A stretch of DNA of 64,000 bases from Mikania micrantha (lineage: Eukaryota; Streptophyta; Magnoliopsida; Asterales; Asteraceae). The notes beneath the pieces were generated by a model. That model was given only the letters and a program-made list of their open reading frames with translations, was not told where the DNA came from and made no database searches. The position numbers and the translations under genes were made by a program. The DNA is taken from positions 61,588,031 to 61,652,030 of the forward strand of contig CM018682.1 of NCBI GenBank assembly GCA_009363875.1, in the 5' to 3' direction. Below, piece by piece: positions 1 through 10,412 of the stretch; the first letter of the stretch is position 1, and each line of letters starts with the position of its first letter.

Positions 1-714
1 AAGCCCACTGTTAAAGACAGTGGATATGATGAGGACAACGGTGTTGGTGATGTAAATGAATGTGTGTTATGATTACGTATAAGTGATGTATGAATGATCT
101 ATGTAAAGAAGTTTTGTACCGGTATGAGCTGTCAACTTCGGTTGATAGTTAAAGAAATCTTATGCATGCATGAGTTATCAGCTGCGGGTTGATAGTTATA
201 GATTCTTGTGACGCACAAGCCTGTTTGACTTTAGGTCAGCAGTTGACGGCGAAATTCCTTCACCGTATGAATGATATTATGAGGATATATATGATATGTA
301 GGTACGTTATGAGGAAAGGTATGTTATGTGTTTGAGCTATGTCGTGTGAAGATATGTATGTTATGAATAAGATTATGTTATGTTATGTGATGATGTTTTA
401 TGTTAAGTATATTTTAACTTAACAAAACGTTTATGATGCTTTACGAAAACTAGAACTCACCAGCGCAAGCTGACTTGATTTAGCATGTATGTCAGATTAA
501 GCTATGGTCAGAGAAGGCATGGAGCTCAGGCATCAAGATAAAGAGTTCGGTGGTTAAGGCATTCCTATATGTTTTTGATACAGACACTTTATTGTACTCT
601 GTTTATCAAACTATGTTCACATTTCCGCTGCTTGATTATGAAAGTTTTTAGTTTAAAGAGCTATGTGTTATGACGAAACTAACCTACGTGGGGTCCCCGG
701 AAGAGGGCCCTACA
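1..714 (+). repeat. 3' part of gypsy-type LTR, family A2 (cut by window start)
   Basis: The segment ends in CCCTACA and is followed by ATTTC, the 5 bp also found just before the TGTAACAGCC start of this LTR family at 18694-18698. It is nearly identical to 16991-17705. No coding potential is seen. Small perfect hairpins lie at 132-145 (TTCG loop), 177-193, 205-219 and 235-247. The start of this LTR is outside the window. Confidence 0.85.
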
Positions 715-1223
715 ATTTCTAAGGAAATATTCAAGTCAATATCCAAACCTGTTGAGTGCCAGAAACAAAAGAGGAAAAGGTAAACAAGGAGGAGGTCAAG
801 AAAGTCAAGTTACAACAAGAAAAAGACAAAGAATGTCAACTTAATTGACTTATTGACTGAAGCTTTCAATGTTTATTTTCAAATAAAAAATATGAAGACA
901 AAACATGTTTATAAACCACATCAATATAATTCAAGATATTCTGTTCCAATTGTGAAACAGAATAATTTCAAAATTTATGGTGGTTATAGACAAAGAAATA
1001 CAATGTGTTTTCAATCGTATACGCAGTCTTTTCAGCAAACATGGAATACTTAGAGATCTGGTTCCAGTATGGATTGAAAAAGAAGGTATCACATTAATCA
1101 TGAGATTAACAAAGAAGCTGAATGCCAGTTTAATGAAAATGAAACAATAATATTGAAGCCCAAACCAAAGAGGGTTTGGAAGGTTGTTAATTCTCATACC
1201 CAGGCTATTACTAAGGGGGAGGA
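715..1223 (+). pseudogene. TRG internal-region tail (gag-like 3' part)
   Basis: This is the 3' third of a TRG internal region, starting at the target duplication ATTTC of the A2 insertion. It encodes the basic stretch and the KAFNVYFQIKNMK segment seen in every unit, but the frame is broken: a TAA replaces a Lys codon near 780 (aggTAAaca against aggAAAaca elsewhere). It ends in the purine tract AAGGGGGAGGA directly before the next LTR. It is a fragment and not a working gene. Confidence 0.75.
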
Positions 1224-1952
1224 TGTTAGCACATAAAGATAGTAAAAGCTTTGGGTGATTAATTATTGTTATTTGAATTCAATAACTCATAATACAACTC
1301 ATATATTTGAGAAGGAGGAGAAACAATTTCAGAGACTTGTAGATCTTGATCTGGCCTAAGAAAGTTGCTGGAAGCTACTGTTTGTCTCAAACGAGCTAAT
1401 CAGAGAATAATCACCGAGCTGTTGTTAAGGGGGGGCCTGTTCATGCACGGATTTGTCAACAACTTTCGATGATTACTGAAGACATTGTTTTTAGTTTAGA
1501 TCATGTATTTGAGTTGTATTTTCCTTGAATTTCCAGTGTTGGTCAAGTATTGATTGTCGATGCTAATTGTATCGATATGAGTTCCATCGATACTAGTAGT
1601 ATCGACACGTATATTGTTGATACTAGTAGTATCGGTATGTTAGTGTTCGATATTAATAGTATCGATGCTGCCGATACTAGTTGCCTATATATAGGCATGT
1701 GTTTGATTTTGTATGTAGTGCTTTATTCACAATATTAAGATTTTCTTTGAATCTAGAGAGAGAAACATTTTAGAGAGACTTTGCATTTCATTCTTATTAT
1801 TAATAGTCTTGTAATCCGATCTTCATTCAATGAGAATTCAAATCATATACATTGTCTTCTTCATACTCTCACACACACATCGACACGTTTATTGATTCCG
1901 CTCGTTTTTGAGTCGAGTGATCTCAGTTTTATCCAATGCAAACGGACTTTCA
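1224..1952 (+). repeat. TRG LTR, unit A1
   Basis: The LTR runs from TGTTAGCACATAAAG to GGACTTTCA and is 729 bp long. It follows a polypurine tract (AAGGGGGAGGA). Two bases after it comes TGGTATGAGAG, a degraded match to the initiator-Met tRNA primer site TGGTATCAGAGC. A TATA-like CCTATATATAGG lies at 1684-1695. Just upstream is a cluster of CGATAC/GTATCG palindromes (about 1560-1680). The same LTR recurs at every unit of the array. Confidence 0.85.
1684..1695 (+). promoter_or_regulatory. Putative TATA box of TRG LTR
   Basis: CCTATATATAGG is a palindromic TATA-like sequence conserved in every LTR of the array. It sits directly downstream of the palindrome cluster and about 270 bp before the LTR end, where a U3/R boundary would be expected. 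The transcription start is inferred and not shown. Confidence 0.5.
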
Positions 1953-2260
1953 AGTGGTATGAGAGACTTAGCGCTAGGTTCTGAGATCACATTGCGTGTT
2001 TTGAATAGATTTGGATTGTTGAGGATTTAAAATTTGAAAGTTTGTTGAAGATGAAAATTTGCAACCACGTTTTTAGACAAATTGATGATTTTCATATGTG
2101 ATTTTGATCAAATTGACGGGCTAGGGTTGTGTATTTTTGAATTACGAAGAGATTGATATAAAATTCGACTTTTAACTCTCAAAAATGAAGATTTTAGAAG
2201 GATTCTTGTGATTTTTCGAGCTGTTCGGACTTAACAGATTTTCCCGCCAATTTCTTGCAT

Positions 2261-2457
2261 CGATACTATTAGTATCGACGAAATCTTGGGTGATACTATT
2301 AGTATCGACGGAATCTTTATCGATACTATTAGTATCGGTGGAATCTGCATCGATACTATTAGTATCGGTGGAATCTTTGTACATACTATTAGTATCGGTG
2401 AAATCTTTGTAGATACTATTAGTATCGGTGAAATCTTTGTAGATACTATTAGTATGA
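2261..2457. repeat. 30-bp palindromic minisatellite in TRG leader
   Basis: There are seven units at exact 30 bp spacing (starts at 2262, 2292, 2322, 2352, 2382, 2412 and 2442), each centred on GATACTATTAGTATC. The inverted repeat is CGATAC-TATTA-GTATCG, a 6 bp stem with a 5-base loop as RNA. Because 30 is a multiple of 3 and the unit lacks stops, several frames on both strands stay open; these are not genes. Confidence 0.9.
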
Positions 2458-2547
2458 GCATTGACTTTTTCAGATTATTAGTATCAACGTTGACTTTTGT
2501 AGCTACTGTCAGTATCTACAAAAACAAGACTTAGAAAATTTTTCGAA

Positions 2548-3476
2548 GTGTTGAAAATTTTTCCTCGGGAATTCAAATTGGAAAATTATTCAAGATTATC
2601 TACTTTGTTTTGTAAAACGGAGATTGAAAATATGTCAAAGCTTCCGGTTCTTTTCTCGCTTAGCGATTTTTCATCTTGGTGTACACAATTTGAAGCATTT
2701 CTCGTGCTTGTTGACCCGAATCTCAAAATTCATATATTTTTGATTGGTATTTTCAACCTAAGCTCAATGGAGTTTATAAAAATTTATTAAGATTAAATAA
2801 AGAAGAGAAGGAATGCTATGATCGTCAGAAGAATGTTTTTACCTTGCTTTCTATGGCAATCTCCAAAGATATTTTTCAGACTTTCAAGCAGATCAAGAAT
2901 TCTAATGATCTTTGGATTGCTATAGCCAACTTGTGTGATGATTCTAAATTTAAGAATGGTACTCATGATTTAAAAGATCAGATTGATGAACTAAAAGCTG
3001 AAGTTATTTGATTAAATAAAAGATGTGATAAATTTAAATTGTTTAAACAAGAAAATACAAGATTAAAGAAAGAAATTGAAGATTTGAAGATTAAATCTGA
3101 ACTCCAGGAAAAGCGGATGGATGAAGATCATGTTGATATTTCTAAGGAAATATTCAAGTTAATATCCAAACCTGTTGAGTGCCAGAAACAGAAGAGGAAA
3201 TGCAAAACAAGGAGGAGGTCAAGAAAGTCAAGTTACAACAAGAAAAAGACAAAGAATGTCAACTTAATTGACTTATTGACTAAAGCTTTCAATGTTTATT
3301 TTCAAATAAAAAATATGAAGACAAAACATGTTTATAAACCACATCCATATAATTTAAGATATTCTGTTCCAATTGTGAAACAGAATAGTTTCAAAATTTA
3401 TGGTGGTTATAGACAAAGAAATACAATGTGTTTTCAATCGTATACTCAGTCTTTTCAGCAAACTTGGAATACTTAG
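2548..3476 (+). pseudogene. TRG gag-like gene, unit A1 (broken)
   Basis: The N-terminal part reads KLPVLFSLSDFSSWCTQFEAF, in the style of a Ty1/copia Gag (W near the start of a short helical domain). It stops at the IKIH-TAA common to all units. The -1 frame continues through NVFTLLSMAISKDIFQTFKQ and a Lys/Glu-rich coiled coil to a basic RRRSRKSSYNKKK region. This unit lacks the ATG used by later units (TTGG instead of ATGG). It also has a TGA inside the coiled-coil reading frame near 3009 (GTTATTTGA against GTTATGAGA). Confidence 0.7.
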
Positions 3477-3646
3477 AGATCTGGTTCCAGTATGGATTGA
3501 AAAAGAAGGTATCACATTAATCATGAGATTCACAAAGAAGCTGAATGCCAGTTTCATGAAAATGAAACAATAATATTTAAGCCCAAACCAAAGAGGGATT
3601 GGAAGGTTGTTAATTCTCATACCCAGGCTATTACTAAGGAGGAGAA

Positions 3647-4026
3647 TGTTAGCATATAAAGATAGTAAAAGATTTGGGTGATTAATTATTGTTACTTGAA
3701 TTCAATAATTCAGAATACAACTCATATATTTGAGAAGGAGGAGAAACAATTTCAGAGACTTGTAGTTCTTGATCTGGCCTAAGAAAGTTGCTGGAAGCTA
3801 CGGTTTGTCTCAAACGAGCTGATCAGAGAATAATCCCCGAGCTGTTGTTAAGGGGGGGCCTGTTGGTTCACGGATTTATCAACAACTTTCGATGATTACT
3901 GAAGACATTGTTTTTAGTCTAGATCATGTATTTGAGTTGTATTTTCCTTGAATTTCTAGTATTGGTCAAGTATTGATTGTCGATGCTAATTGTATCGATA
4001 TGAGTTCCATCGATACTAGTAGTATC
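3647..4026 (+). repeat. TRG LTR, left part, cut by A1 LTR insertion
   Basis: This is the first 380 bp of a TRG LTR starting TGTTAGCATATAAAG. It is interrupted within the U3 palindrome GATACTAGTAGTATC, directly after GTATC, by an LTR beginning TGTGACAATTG. The rest of this LTR does not follow here, because the duplication junction intervenes. Confidence 0.85.
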
Positions 4027-5774
4027 TGTGACAATTGCGCTCGAAGAACTACGTCATCAACGAAATGAGCACATTTGGTCTTGTTTGAAATCCACATTTA
4101 TTATTACGTATGTGTCAGAAGGACCATATCATAGCATATCAGTTCATGACCTGTAGTTACTCAGGAATCTGGTGCTAGTAGATCTCAAAGAAACATTCAT
4201 CACATGATGTCTATTCAAATAGATGACTAACCGATTTCATGTCTACAATCATAACTCGGAAATGAAGAAAATGAGTGAAAGCGAAATCGCAAAACGAGGC
4301 TCCGATTTCAAGATACACTGAATCGAATATAACGATAAATAAGAGGTCAAATATTTTGAACTCTTTAGGTCTTGAAATTATAACCATTGGAAAGAGCTCG
4401 AAAAATCGTGAACGTAGGCGAAAACCGCGCGCAAAACGGAGTTCGTATGCTCCCGGAATCGCGAAACGAAGTTTAAAACCAAAATGGTGACGGATGATGA
4501 CGTGGGGCGGTACGCCCCACCCCAAACCTCCAGTTGGGGCGGTACGCCCCAGGTACTATGTCGGCAAAGATTTTGTTTAAGCGATCAGATCGCATCGGAA
4601 GGCTCAAAAACTCTTCATTTCGACCTCAAACACCTCCAGACGAAAAAATATTAAGTTCTTATCATCCTAACTCCATATTAAAGCCATTTGAAGCCATAAA
4701 TCGCACCACGGATCGTGTTTTCAAGTTCTGATCGTCGTTCTAACCACATGAATTCGTCAGAACAGGTAACGGTTCGTTTTAACCTTCTAGTTTGATTTTG
4801 ATTGATTAGATCTTGATTTTGAACGTAATGAGATAGTTAGGATTGTTGATTATTGCCTAGATGATGGCTAGGATTGATTATAAACGAAGAACACGAAGTT
4901 CTAACGGTTAAATCCTTGTTTTGATCCGTTGTAATGCCCGATTTTCATGAAATCATACCCATGATTATAATGGTTTAAACCATTTGATTATGACAATGTA
5001 GGTGATTAGTTTGATTAATCTTTGAAATGCAAAGGTTAAATCCAAGTGTTTCAAACTAATCACAATCATTAACATACTCATTGGAATGATTATCTGATGT
5101 TTGTGATAACAGTCAGATTAGTATGTTAAATCTGGTTATTTCACCTGTTCTGATGCTACATTGTGATAATTCATAATATTTGGGTAATCAATAATAAGGA
5201 TTAATCACTCCTAAGCCATTAAATCATCTAGAAACTGTTTTAGCATTATAATCAACAACATTAACTATCTGATTAATCAGAGATTATTCTGATTAATCTA
5301 GAGTGTCATCAACTTTGTGTTAGGAATCTAATGCAATGTAGGTTCCTACATTATCATACATTGTATGATATGACATTAAATTAATTAATTATATAATTAA
5401 TATCGAGTTGATGATTTACTAAGCAATGTCTTTGACATTGAACGTTCAGAAGGATCTAATCAGTAAACTAGAACATAAATAACTTATTAAAAATAACTAA
5501 ATGCATAATCATCTCTATACTATCAGTTTGGTGATACTCTGCTACCTATTATCATCAGGTGAGTTTCGTACAACCCCTTTTATTTTTAATCTTTTATAAA
5601 CATCGGGGAAACTCTGCAAACTGTTGTCTGAACATATGATATGCATCAATGATATCTGTGTGATTTCATGTGATTTTGTGGGATTTCATGGGATTTTGCC
5701 TGTAGACAGAACTCTATCATGGAACTGAAAGTCCTCATTTTTGAACTGTATCTAGTGAACCCATGTGTGGCCGA
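4027..5774 (+). repeat. Truncated copy of A1 gypsy LTR
   Basis: It begins TGTGACAATTG after target-site GTATC and matches 22579-24326 nearly base for base. It stops abruptly at GTGTGGCCGA, where the sequence jumps to the 3' end of minus-strand element 1. The last 575 bp of the LTR are absent. Two CpG palindromes (GGGGCGGTACGCCCC) lie at 4504-4518 and 4536-4550. Short ORFs here are open by chance. Confidence 0.85.
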
Positions 5775-5792
5775 TACATTAAGCTACTCAAA

Positions 5793-8228
5793 TCATCTTG
5801 TAGCTTGAAATAGTTGAGGGTACCTCTTACGCATCTCTGATTCTTTTTCCCAAGTAAATTCAGGCCCTCTTTTGGAATCCCAACGTACTTTTACAATCGG
5901 TATCTTACTACGTCTCAGTTTCTTGATCTGTCTGTCCATGATTTCTATAGGTTCCTCCATGAATTGTAATTGTTTATTGACCTTTGCCTCTTTGTAAGGT
6001 ATGATCAAACTTTCGTCCACTAAACATTTCTTGAGGTTTGACACATGAAACACGTCATGTATTCCTTCTAATTCCAATGGAAGTTCTAGCTGATAAGCTA
6101 CAAGTCCCACTCTCGCTACAATTTTGAAGGGTCCAATATACCGGGGATTCAGCTTCCCATGTTTGCCAAAGCGTACCGTACCCTTCCATGGTGATACCTT
6201 TAGCCTGACTTTATCTCCTACACTGAACTCCAACGGCCTTCGTCTCTTATCTGCATAACTCTTCTGTCGGTCTTGAGCAGCCTTCATCCTTTCCTTGATT
6301 TTATGAATCTTATCAGTAGTTTCTTGCACAATCTCAGGCCCTGTTAATTTGTTCTCACCTATTTCATTCCAACACAGCGGTGATCTACACTTTCTCCCAT
6401 ATAATGCTTCAAACGGTGCGGCTTGAATACTAGTATGGTAGCTGTTATTATAGGAGAATTCAACTAATGGCAAGTGGGTGTCCCAACTTCCTCCAAAATC
6501 TATTACACACGCTCTGAACATGTCTTCCAATGTCTGGATAGTCCTTTCACTTTGTCCATCCGTTTGAGGATGGTAAGCCGTACTTAGTTTTAATTTGGTT
6601 CCCAGAGCTTCTTGAAGAGTTTGCCAAAATCTTGAGGTGAAGCGACTATCTCTATCCGAGATTATTGATGTTGGCACTCCGTGTCTCGACACAATTTCAT
6701 TCATATAAATCTTTGCTAACTTATCCATCTTGAAATCTTCCCTTATGGGTAAAAAGTGTGCTGTTTTTGTTAGCCTATCAACGACTACCCATATTGAGTC
6801 ATGACCACTGGTGGTCCGAGGTAACTTGGTTACAAAATCCATAGTAACTTGTTCCCATTTCCATGCAGGTATCTCTGGTTGTTGTAACAATCCAGATGGC
6901 TTTTGATGCTCTGCTTTTACTCTTGCACAAGTCAAGCATTTGCTGACATATTCTGCTATTGATCTTTTTAATCCAGGCCACCAGAATTTTTCTTTTAACT
7001 CATGGTACATCTTGTCACCACCGGGATGCACTGCGTATCTAGACTTATGGGTTTCTTCTAAAATTACTTCCCTCATACCCCCATGCAGAGGTATCCATAT
7101 CTTCCCTTTATATGCCTTTAATCTACCTTGATCTTCTTCATCAAATTGTTTCTCACTTTTTGTCAATGATTCTTCCCTTAAGTTTTCCTTTGACAAGGCT
7201 TCCTGTTGCACTTTATGTATCTTTTCCTTTAAATCAATCCCTACTGTCATCTTCAGGGCTTTTACTCTTAGTGGAATCACTCTTTCTTTTCGACTCAAGG
7301 CGTCTGCTACCACATTTGCCTTTCCCGGATGATACCTGATTTCACAGTCATAATCACTTAACAATTTTACCCATCTCCTTTGCCTCATATTCAGTATTTT
7401 CTGATCCAGTATATGTTGTAAGCTCTTATGATCAGTATAGATTACACAATTCGTTCCATATAAGTAGTGTCTCCATATCTTTAGAGCAAACACTACAGCT
7501 CCTAATTCTAAGTCATGGGTGGTGTAGTTTTTCTCATGTGTTTTCAATTGTCGTGATGCGTATGCAATCACTTTCTTCCTTTGCATTAACACACAACCTA
7601 GTCCCATTCTAGAAGCATCACAGTACACCACGAAATCTTCATTCCCTTCTGGTAAGGATAATATGGGTGCACTACATAACCTTTGCTTAAGAGTGTCGAA
7701 TGCTTCTTGTTGTTTTTCTCCCCATTCAAAAGTCACTTTCTTCTGAGTTAACGTAGTTAACGGTAGGGCTATCTTTGAGAAATTCTCAATAAATCTTCTA
7801 TAATAACCAGCCAATCCCAGAAATTGTCTTATTTCGGTAGGAGTTCTCGGTGTCTCCCATTCCTTAATTGCCTCTATCTTTGAAGGGTCTACTTGTATTC
7901 CTTCTTCGTTTATAATGTGCCCCAAGAACTGTACCTCTCTCATCCAAAATTCACATTTGCTCAGCTTAGCAAACAACTTTTCCTTCCTTAAGAGTTCTAG
8001 CATCTTTCGTAGGTGCTCTTCATGATCCTTCGCATTCTTCGAGTATATTAGTATATCATCAATGAATACTATCACAAATTTATCCAGGTATGGTTTACAC
8101 ACCCGGTTCATGAGATCCATAAACACAGCAGGTGCGTTTGTAAGCCCAAAGGGCATTACCATAAACTCATAATGTCCGTAACGAGTTTTGAACGCGGTTT
8201 TCGGAACATCCTCATCCCTAACTCTCAA
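5793..8228 (-). CDS. pol: Element 1 Pol C-terminal part: RT-RNase H-integrase-chromodomain
   Basis: This 811-codon stretch follows directly, in the same frame, after the TAA that ends the upstream gag-PR-RT reading frame; it has no ATG of its own at its start. It carries the rest of RT with the catalytic VFIDDILIYSK (residue ~54), RNase H (YCDASRMGLG ~204, TDHKSL ~265), the integrase HHCC zinc finger (from HPGGDKMY ~402 to CLTC ~435) and DDE motifs (TMDF ~465, SDRDSRF ~525, SERTIQTLED ~561). It ends in a chromodomain-like tail (VKVRW...EFTWE...YPQLF). It would convert RNA to DNA and integrate it, but only if the TAA were read through or if it were expressed otherwise. It is otherwise fully open, which suggests recent activity. 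Confidence 0.9.
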   Translation of the reverse strand: MRVRDEDVPKTAFKTRYGHYEFMVMPFGLTNAPAVFMDLMNRVCKPYLDKFVIVFIDDILIYSKNAKDHEEHLRKMLELLRKEKLFAKLSKCEFWMREVQFLGHIINEEGIQVDPSKIEAIKEWETPRTPTEIRQFLGLAGYYRRFIENFSKIALPLTTLTQKKVTFEWGEKQQEAFDTLKQRLCSAPILSLPEGNEDFVVYCDASRMGLGCVLMQRKKVIAYASRQLKTHEKNYTTHDLELGAVVFALKIWRHYLYGTNCVIYTDHKSLQHILDQKILNMRQRRWVKLLSDYDCEIRYHPGKANVVADALSRKERVIPLRVKALKMTVGIDLKEKIHKVQQEALSKENLREESLTKSEKQFDEEDQGRLKAYKGKIWIPLHGGMREVILEETHKSRYAVHPGGDKMYHELKEKFWWPGLKRSIAEYVSKCLTCARVKAEHQKPSGLLQQPEIPAWKWEQVTMDFVTKLPRTTSGHDSIWVVVDRLTKTAHFLPIREDFKMDKLAKIYMNEIVSRHGVPTSIISDRDSRFTSRFWQTLQEALGTKLKLSTAYHPQTDGQSERTIQTLEDMFRACVIDFGGSWDTHLPLVEFSYNNSYHTSIQAAPFEALYGRKCRSPLCWNEIGENKLTGPEIVQETTDKIHKIKERMKAAQDRQKSYADKRRRPLEFSVGDKVRLKVSPWKGTVRFGKHGKLNPRYIGPFKIVARVGLVAYQLELPLELEGIHDVFHVSNLKKCLVDESLIIPYKEAKVNKQLQFMEEPIEIMDRQIKKLRRSKIPIVKVRWDSKRGPEFTWEKESEMRKRYPQLFQATR

Positions 8229-10412
8229 TTAATGATATCCCGATCTTAAGTCTATCTTTGAAAAATAGCTTGCCTCTTGAAGTTGATCAAACAAATCATC
8301 GATTCTGGGGAGTGGATAACGATTCTTTATAGTGACTTTGTTTAGCTCTCGGTAGTCGATGCACATTCTCAACGTCCCGTCCTTCTTTTTCACAAATAGT
8401 ACTGGGGCTCCCCATGGGGAAAAGCTCGGTCTTATGAAACCTTTATCCATCAGCTCTTGTATTTGAATCACCATTTCTTGCATTTCGGAGGGCGCTAAGC
8501 GATAAGGTGCTCTAGCTACTGGTGCTGCTCCTGGTATCAAATCAATTCGGAATTCCACCTGTCTTGGTGCCGGCATTCCTGGCAACTCTTCAGGGAATAC
8601 ATCCATATATTCAGATACAATTGGTATTTCCTTGGGTACTGTTTCTTCTTTCTTGATGACTACATAGGCCAAGTAAATCATGTTTCCCTTCCTTGAATAC
8701 CTCTCCGTCTTTGCATACGAAATGATTTGCGGTAATTCTCTCACCTTATGTCCAATCACGATTACCTTCTTATTGTTAACTAAGGGAATTGTCATAGTCT
8801 TATGTTCACAGTTAAGTTCTACCTTATTCATGGTTAGCCAATCCATTCCAATAACTACATCAAAGCCTCCTAATTCAATAGGCAGTAAATCAATCTTAAA
8901 CTTTTGTCCTTCCATAACTAATTCACAATCTTTCAACGTTTCTTTTATACTTATCACTTTTCCAGTGGCTATCTCTACTTCACATATATCTTTCAAACAA
9001 GTAGGTTGCTTATCGAGTAAGGATCGAAATTTTGTTGATATAAAACTAAATGTGGCACCCGTATCAATCAATACACTAGCAACATGATTGTTTAAAAGAA
9101 ACGTACCCGTTATCATTTCCAGATCCTTCTGTGCTTCGGTTGCGGTAAGTACGAATGCTCTTCCGGTTGCTTTCTGTGGCTTATCTCTCTTCAGTTTCGG
9201 GCACACATTCCTCAAATGCCCAGGGTCTCCGCATTCATAACACCTAGCTACATCCTTGGCTCTACAATCCTTGAGGAGGTGTCCTGCTTTCTTGCACTTG
9301 TAGCAATACTTTGGGTTACATTCTCCTTGGTGATGTATCTTGCATTTGTCACACCAAGGACTAGTTCCTAGGTATAGCTTTCTCCCTGGTCTGGGTACCG
9401 TTGATTCCTTTGGCTTGCCAAAGTCATTTCTCTTTCCTTCAAATCTCCTAAACTTGTGATCTCCTTTCCTATCATTCCTGTTATCCTGCCCCTTCCTCTT
9501 ATCTCCCACCTTTTCTTGGTTTATCTTCCCACATCGCACTATTTCATCAGTAAGCGTTCCTCCTAGCTCTACTGCAGACTGAAAAGTAGCTGGTCTTGCT
9601 GTCCTGACATATCCCCTAACTTGTGGTGCTAAACCCCAGATGTACCTTCCAATCCTTTTAGTCTCAGGGGTAACCAAGTGTGGTACAAGTAACGCCATCT
9701 CATTGAATCGATTGATATATTTGGTGTGATCCAAACCAACCATTTCATGTGCTAGAAATTCCGCTTCGATTCTTTCCAGTTCATTAATCGGGCAGAATTT
9801 TTCAGTAACAATATCCTTAAAATCTTTCCACTTCATGGCTTTAATGGCGTTTCGTCCCCTAGTCTTGACAATGGTGTTCCACCAAGTTAACGCAGATCCC
9901 TTAAGAGAGTGAGTTGCATATTTCACCTTGTTATCCTCCTTGCAATCGCTGATATCTAACACTGCCTCCATATCTTCCAACCATCTTATTGCTCCTACAG
10001 CACCATCCCTTCCTTCAAAATCTTTGGGCTTGCAGGCCATGAAGGTCTTGTATGAGCACCCCTTTCGTTCTTCTGTTTCTACTTGTTCGATTTCTGGCCC
10101 TCCAGCTCCGTGGGCATTTTCGTTTTGATTTTCTATATTCATATCTGCCCTGATTTGCGCTGCGATGGTCGGTATTGCGTTTTGGATATGTCTAGTGATA
10201 AGATCAGTCATTCTGTCTTCCCTGTTCCGGTCTCCCTCATTTCCTCCTGCATTTGGGTTGCCCTCCAAGGGGTTTTCTCCATTTTCAGCGTGATTTACTG
10301 AGTTTTCCGGGGGAGGTGGTGGTGGATTCCTTCTTCGTCCAGCTCGCGGATTTGGATTTGCTCCCGTATTGAGTTGACCACGGTTCAGTCGTTGGCTACG
10401 TCGGGGAGGCAT
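8229..10412 (-). CDS. gag-pol: Element 1 Gag-protease-RT N-terminal part, ending at in-frame TAA
   Basis: This 727-residue frame starts MPPRRSQRLNRGQ. The N-terminus is Pro/Arg/Asn-rich, followed by a retrotransposon Gag domain (~130-290, with KGSALTWWN). Next come an atypical CDKC...HHQGEC and two canonical CCHC knuckles (CYKCKKAGHLLKDC ~371, CYECGDPGHLRNVC ~392). The aspartic protease has an intact DTGA (~450), and the RT fingers show RMCIDYRELN (~679). The frame ends at KIDLRSGYH-TAA, where the homologous element 2 has a CAG Gln codon. The downstream 811 codons continue in the same frame. Decay by one nonsense change or a regulated stop are both possible. Confidence 0.9.
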   Translation of the reverse strand: MPPRRSQRLNRGQLNTGANPNPRAGRRRNPPPPPPENSVNHAENGENPLEGNPNAGGNEGDRNREDRMTDLITRHIQNAIPTIAAQIRADMNIENQNENAHGAGGPEIEQVETEERKGCSYKTFMACKPKDFEGRDGAVGAIRWLEDMEAVLDISDCKEDNKVKYATHSLKGSALTWWNTIVKTRGRNAIKAMKWKDFKDIVTEKFCPINELERIEAEFLAHEMVGLDHTKYINRFNEMALLVPHLVTPETKRIGRYIWGLAPQVRGYVRTARPATFQSAVELGGTLTDEIVRCGKINQEKVGDKRKGQDNRNDRKGDHKFRRFEGKRNDFGKPKESTVPRPGRKLYLGTSPWCDKCKIHHQGECNPKYCYKCKKAGHLLKDCRAKDVARCYECGDPGHLRNVCPKLKRDKPQKATGRAFVLTATEAQKDLEMITGTFLLNNHVASVLIDTGATFSFISTKFRSLLDKQPTCLKDICEVEIATGKVISIKETLKDCELVMEGQKFKIDLLPIELGGFDVVIGMDWLTMNKVELNCEHKTMTIPLVNNKKVIVIGHKVRELPQIISYAKTERYSRKGNMIYLAYVVIKKEETVPKEIPIVSEYMDVFPEELPGMPAPRQVEFRIDLIPGAAPVARAPYRLAPSEMQEMVIQIQELMDKGFIRPSFSPWGAPVLFVKKKDGTLRMCIDYRELNKVTIKNRYPLPRIDDLFDQLQEASYFSKIDLRSGYH

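Larger units (their letters stand above)
1953..3646 (+). mobile_element. TRG internal region, unit A1
   Basis: The 1,694 bp between two TRG LTRs holds the degraded PBS at 1955-1965, an AT-rich leader, a 30 bp palindromic minisatellite, a gag-like pseudogene and a purine tract before the next LTR. There is no protease, RT, RNase H or integrase, so the element would need proteins supplied in trans. Confidence 0.8.

Noticed and set aside
2261..2457. Possible CRISPR-like array (30 bp period)
   Set aside because: Spacers are nearly identical rather than unique, units sit inside an LTR element of a plant genome, and no cas genes exist.
2172..2534. Overlapping 70-82 codon open frames on both strands with repeating ISIGGIF/LIVSTKI peptides
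   Set aside because: They arise because the 30 bp minisatellite is a multiple of three without stops; several frames are open at once and none has other coding signs. The same applies in every unit.
4211..4731. Small ORFs of 65-104 codons in the A1 LTR
   Set aside because: They fall inside an LTR and the frames carry no domain.
4027..5774. 3' LTR of element 1
   Set aside because: It is on the plus strand, starts TGTGACAATTG and matches the A1 solo LTR, not the element 1 LTR at 11716-15276.
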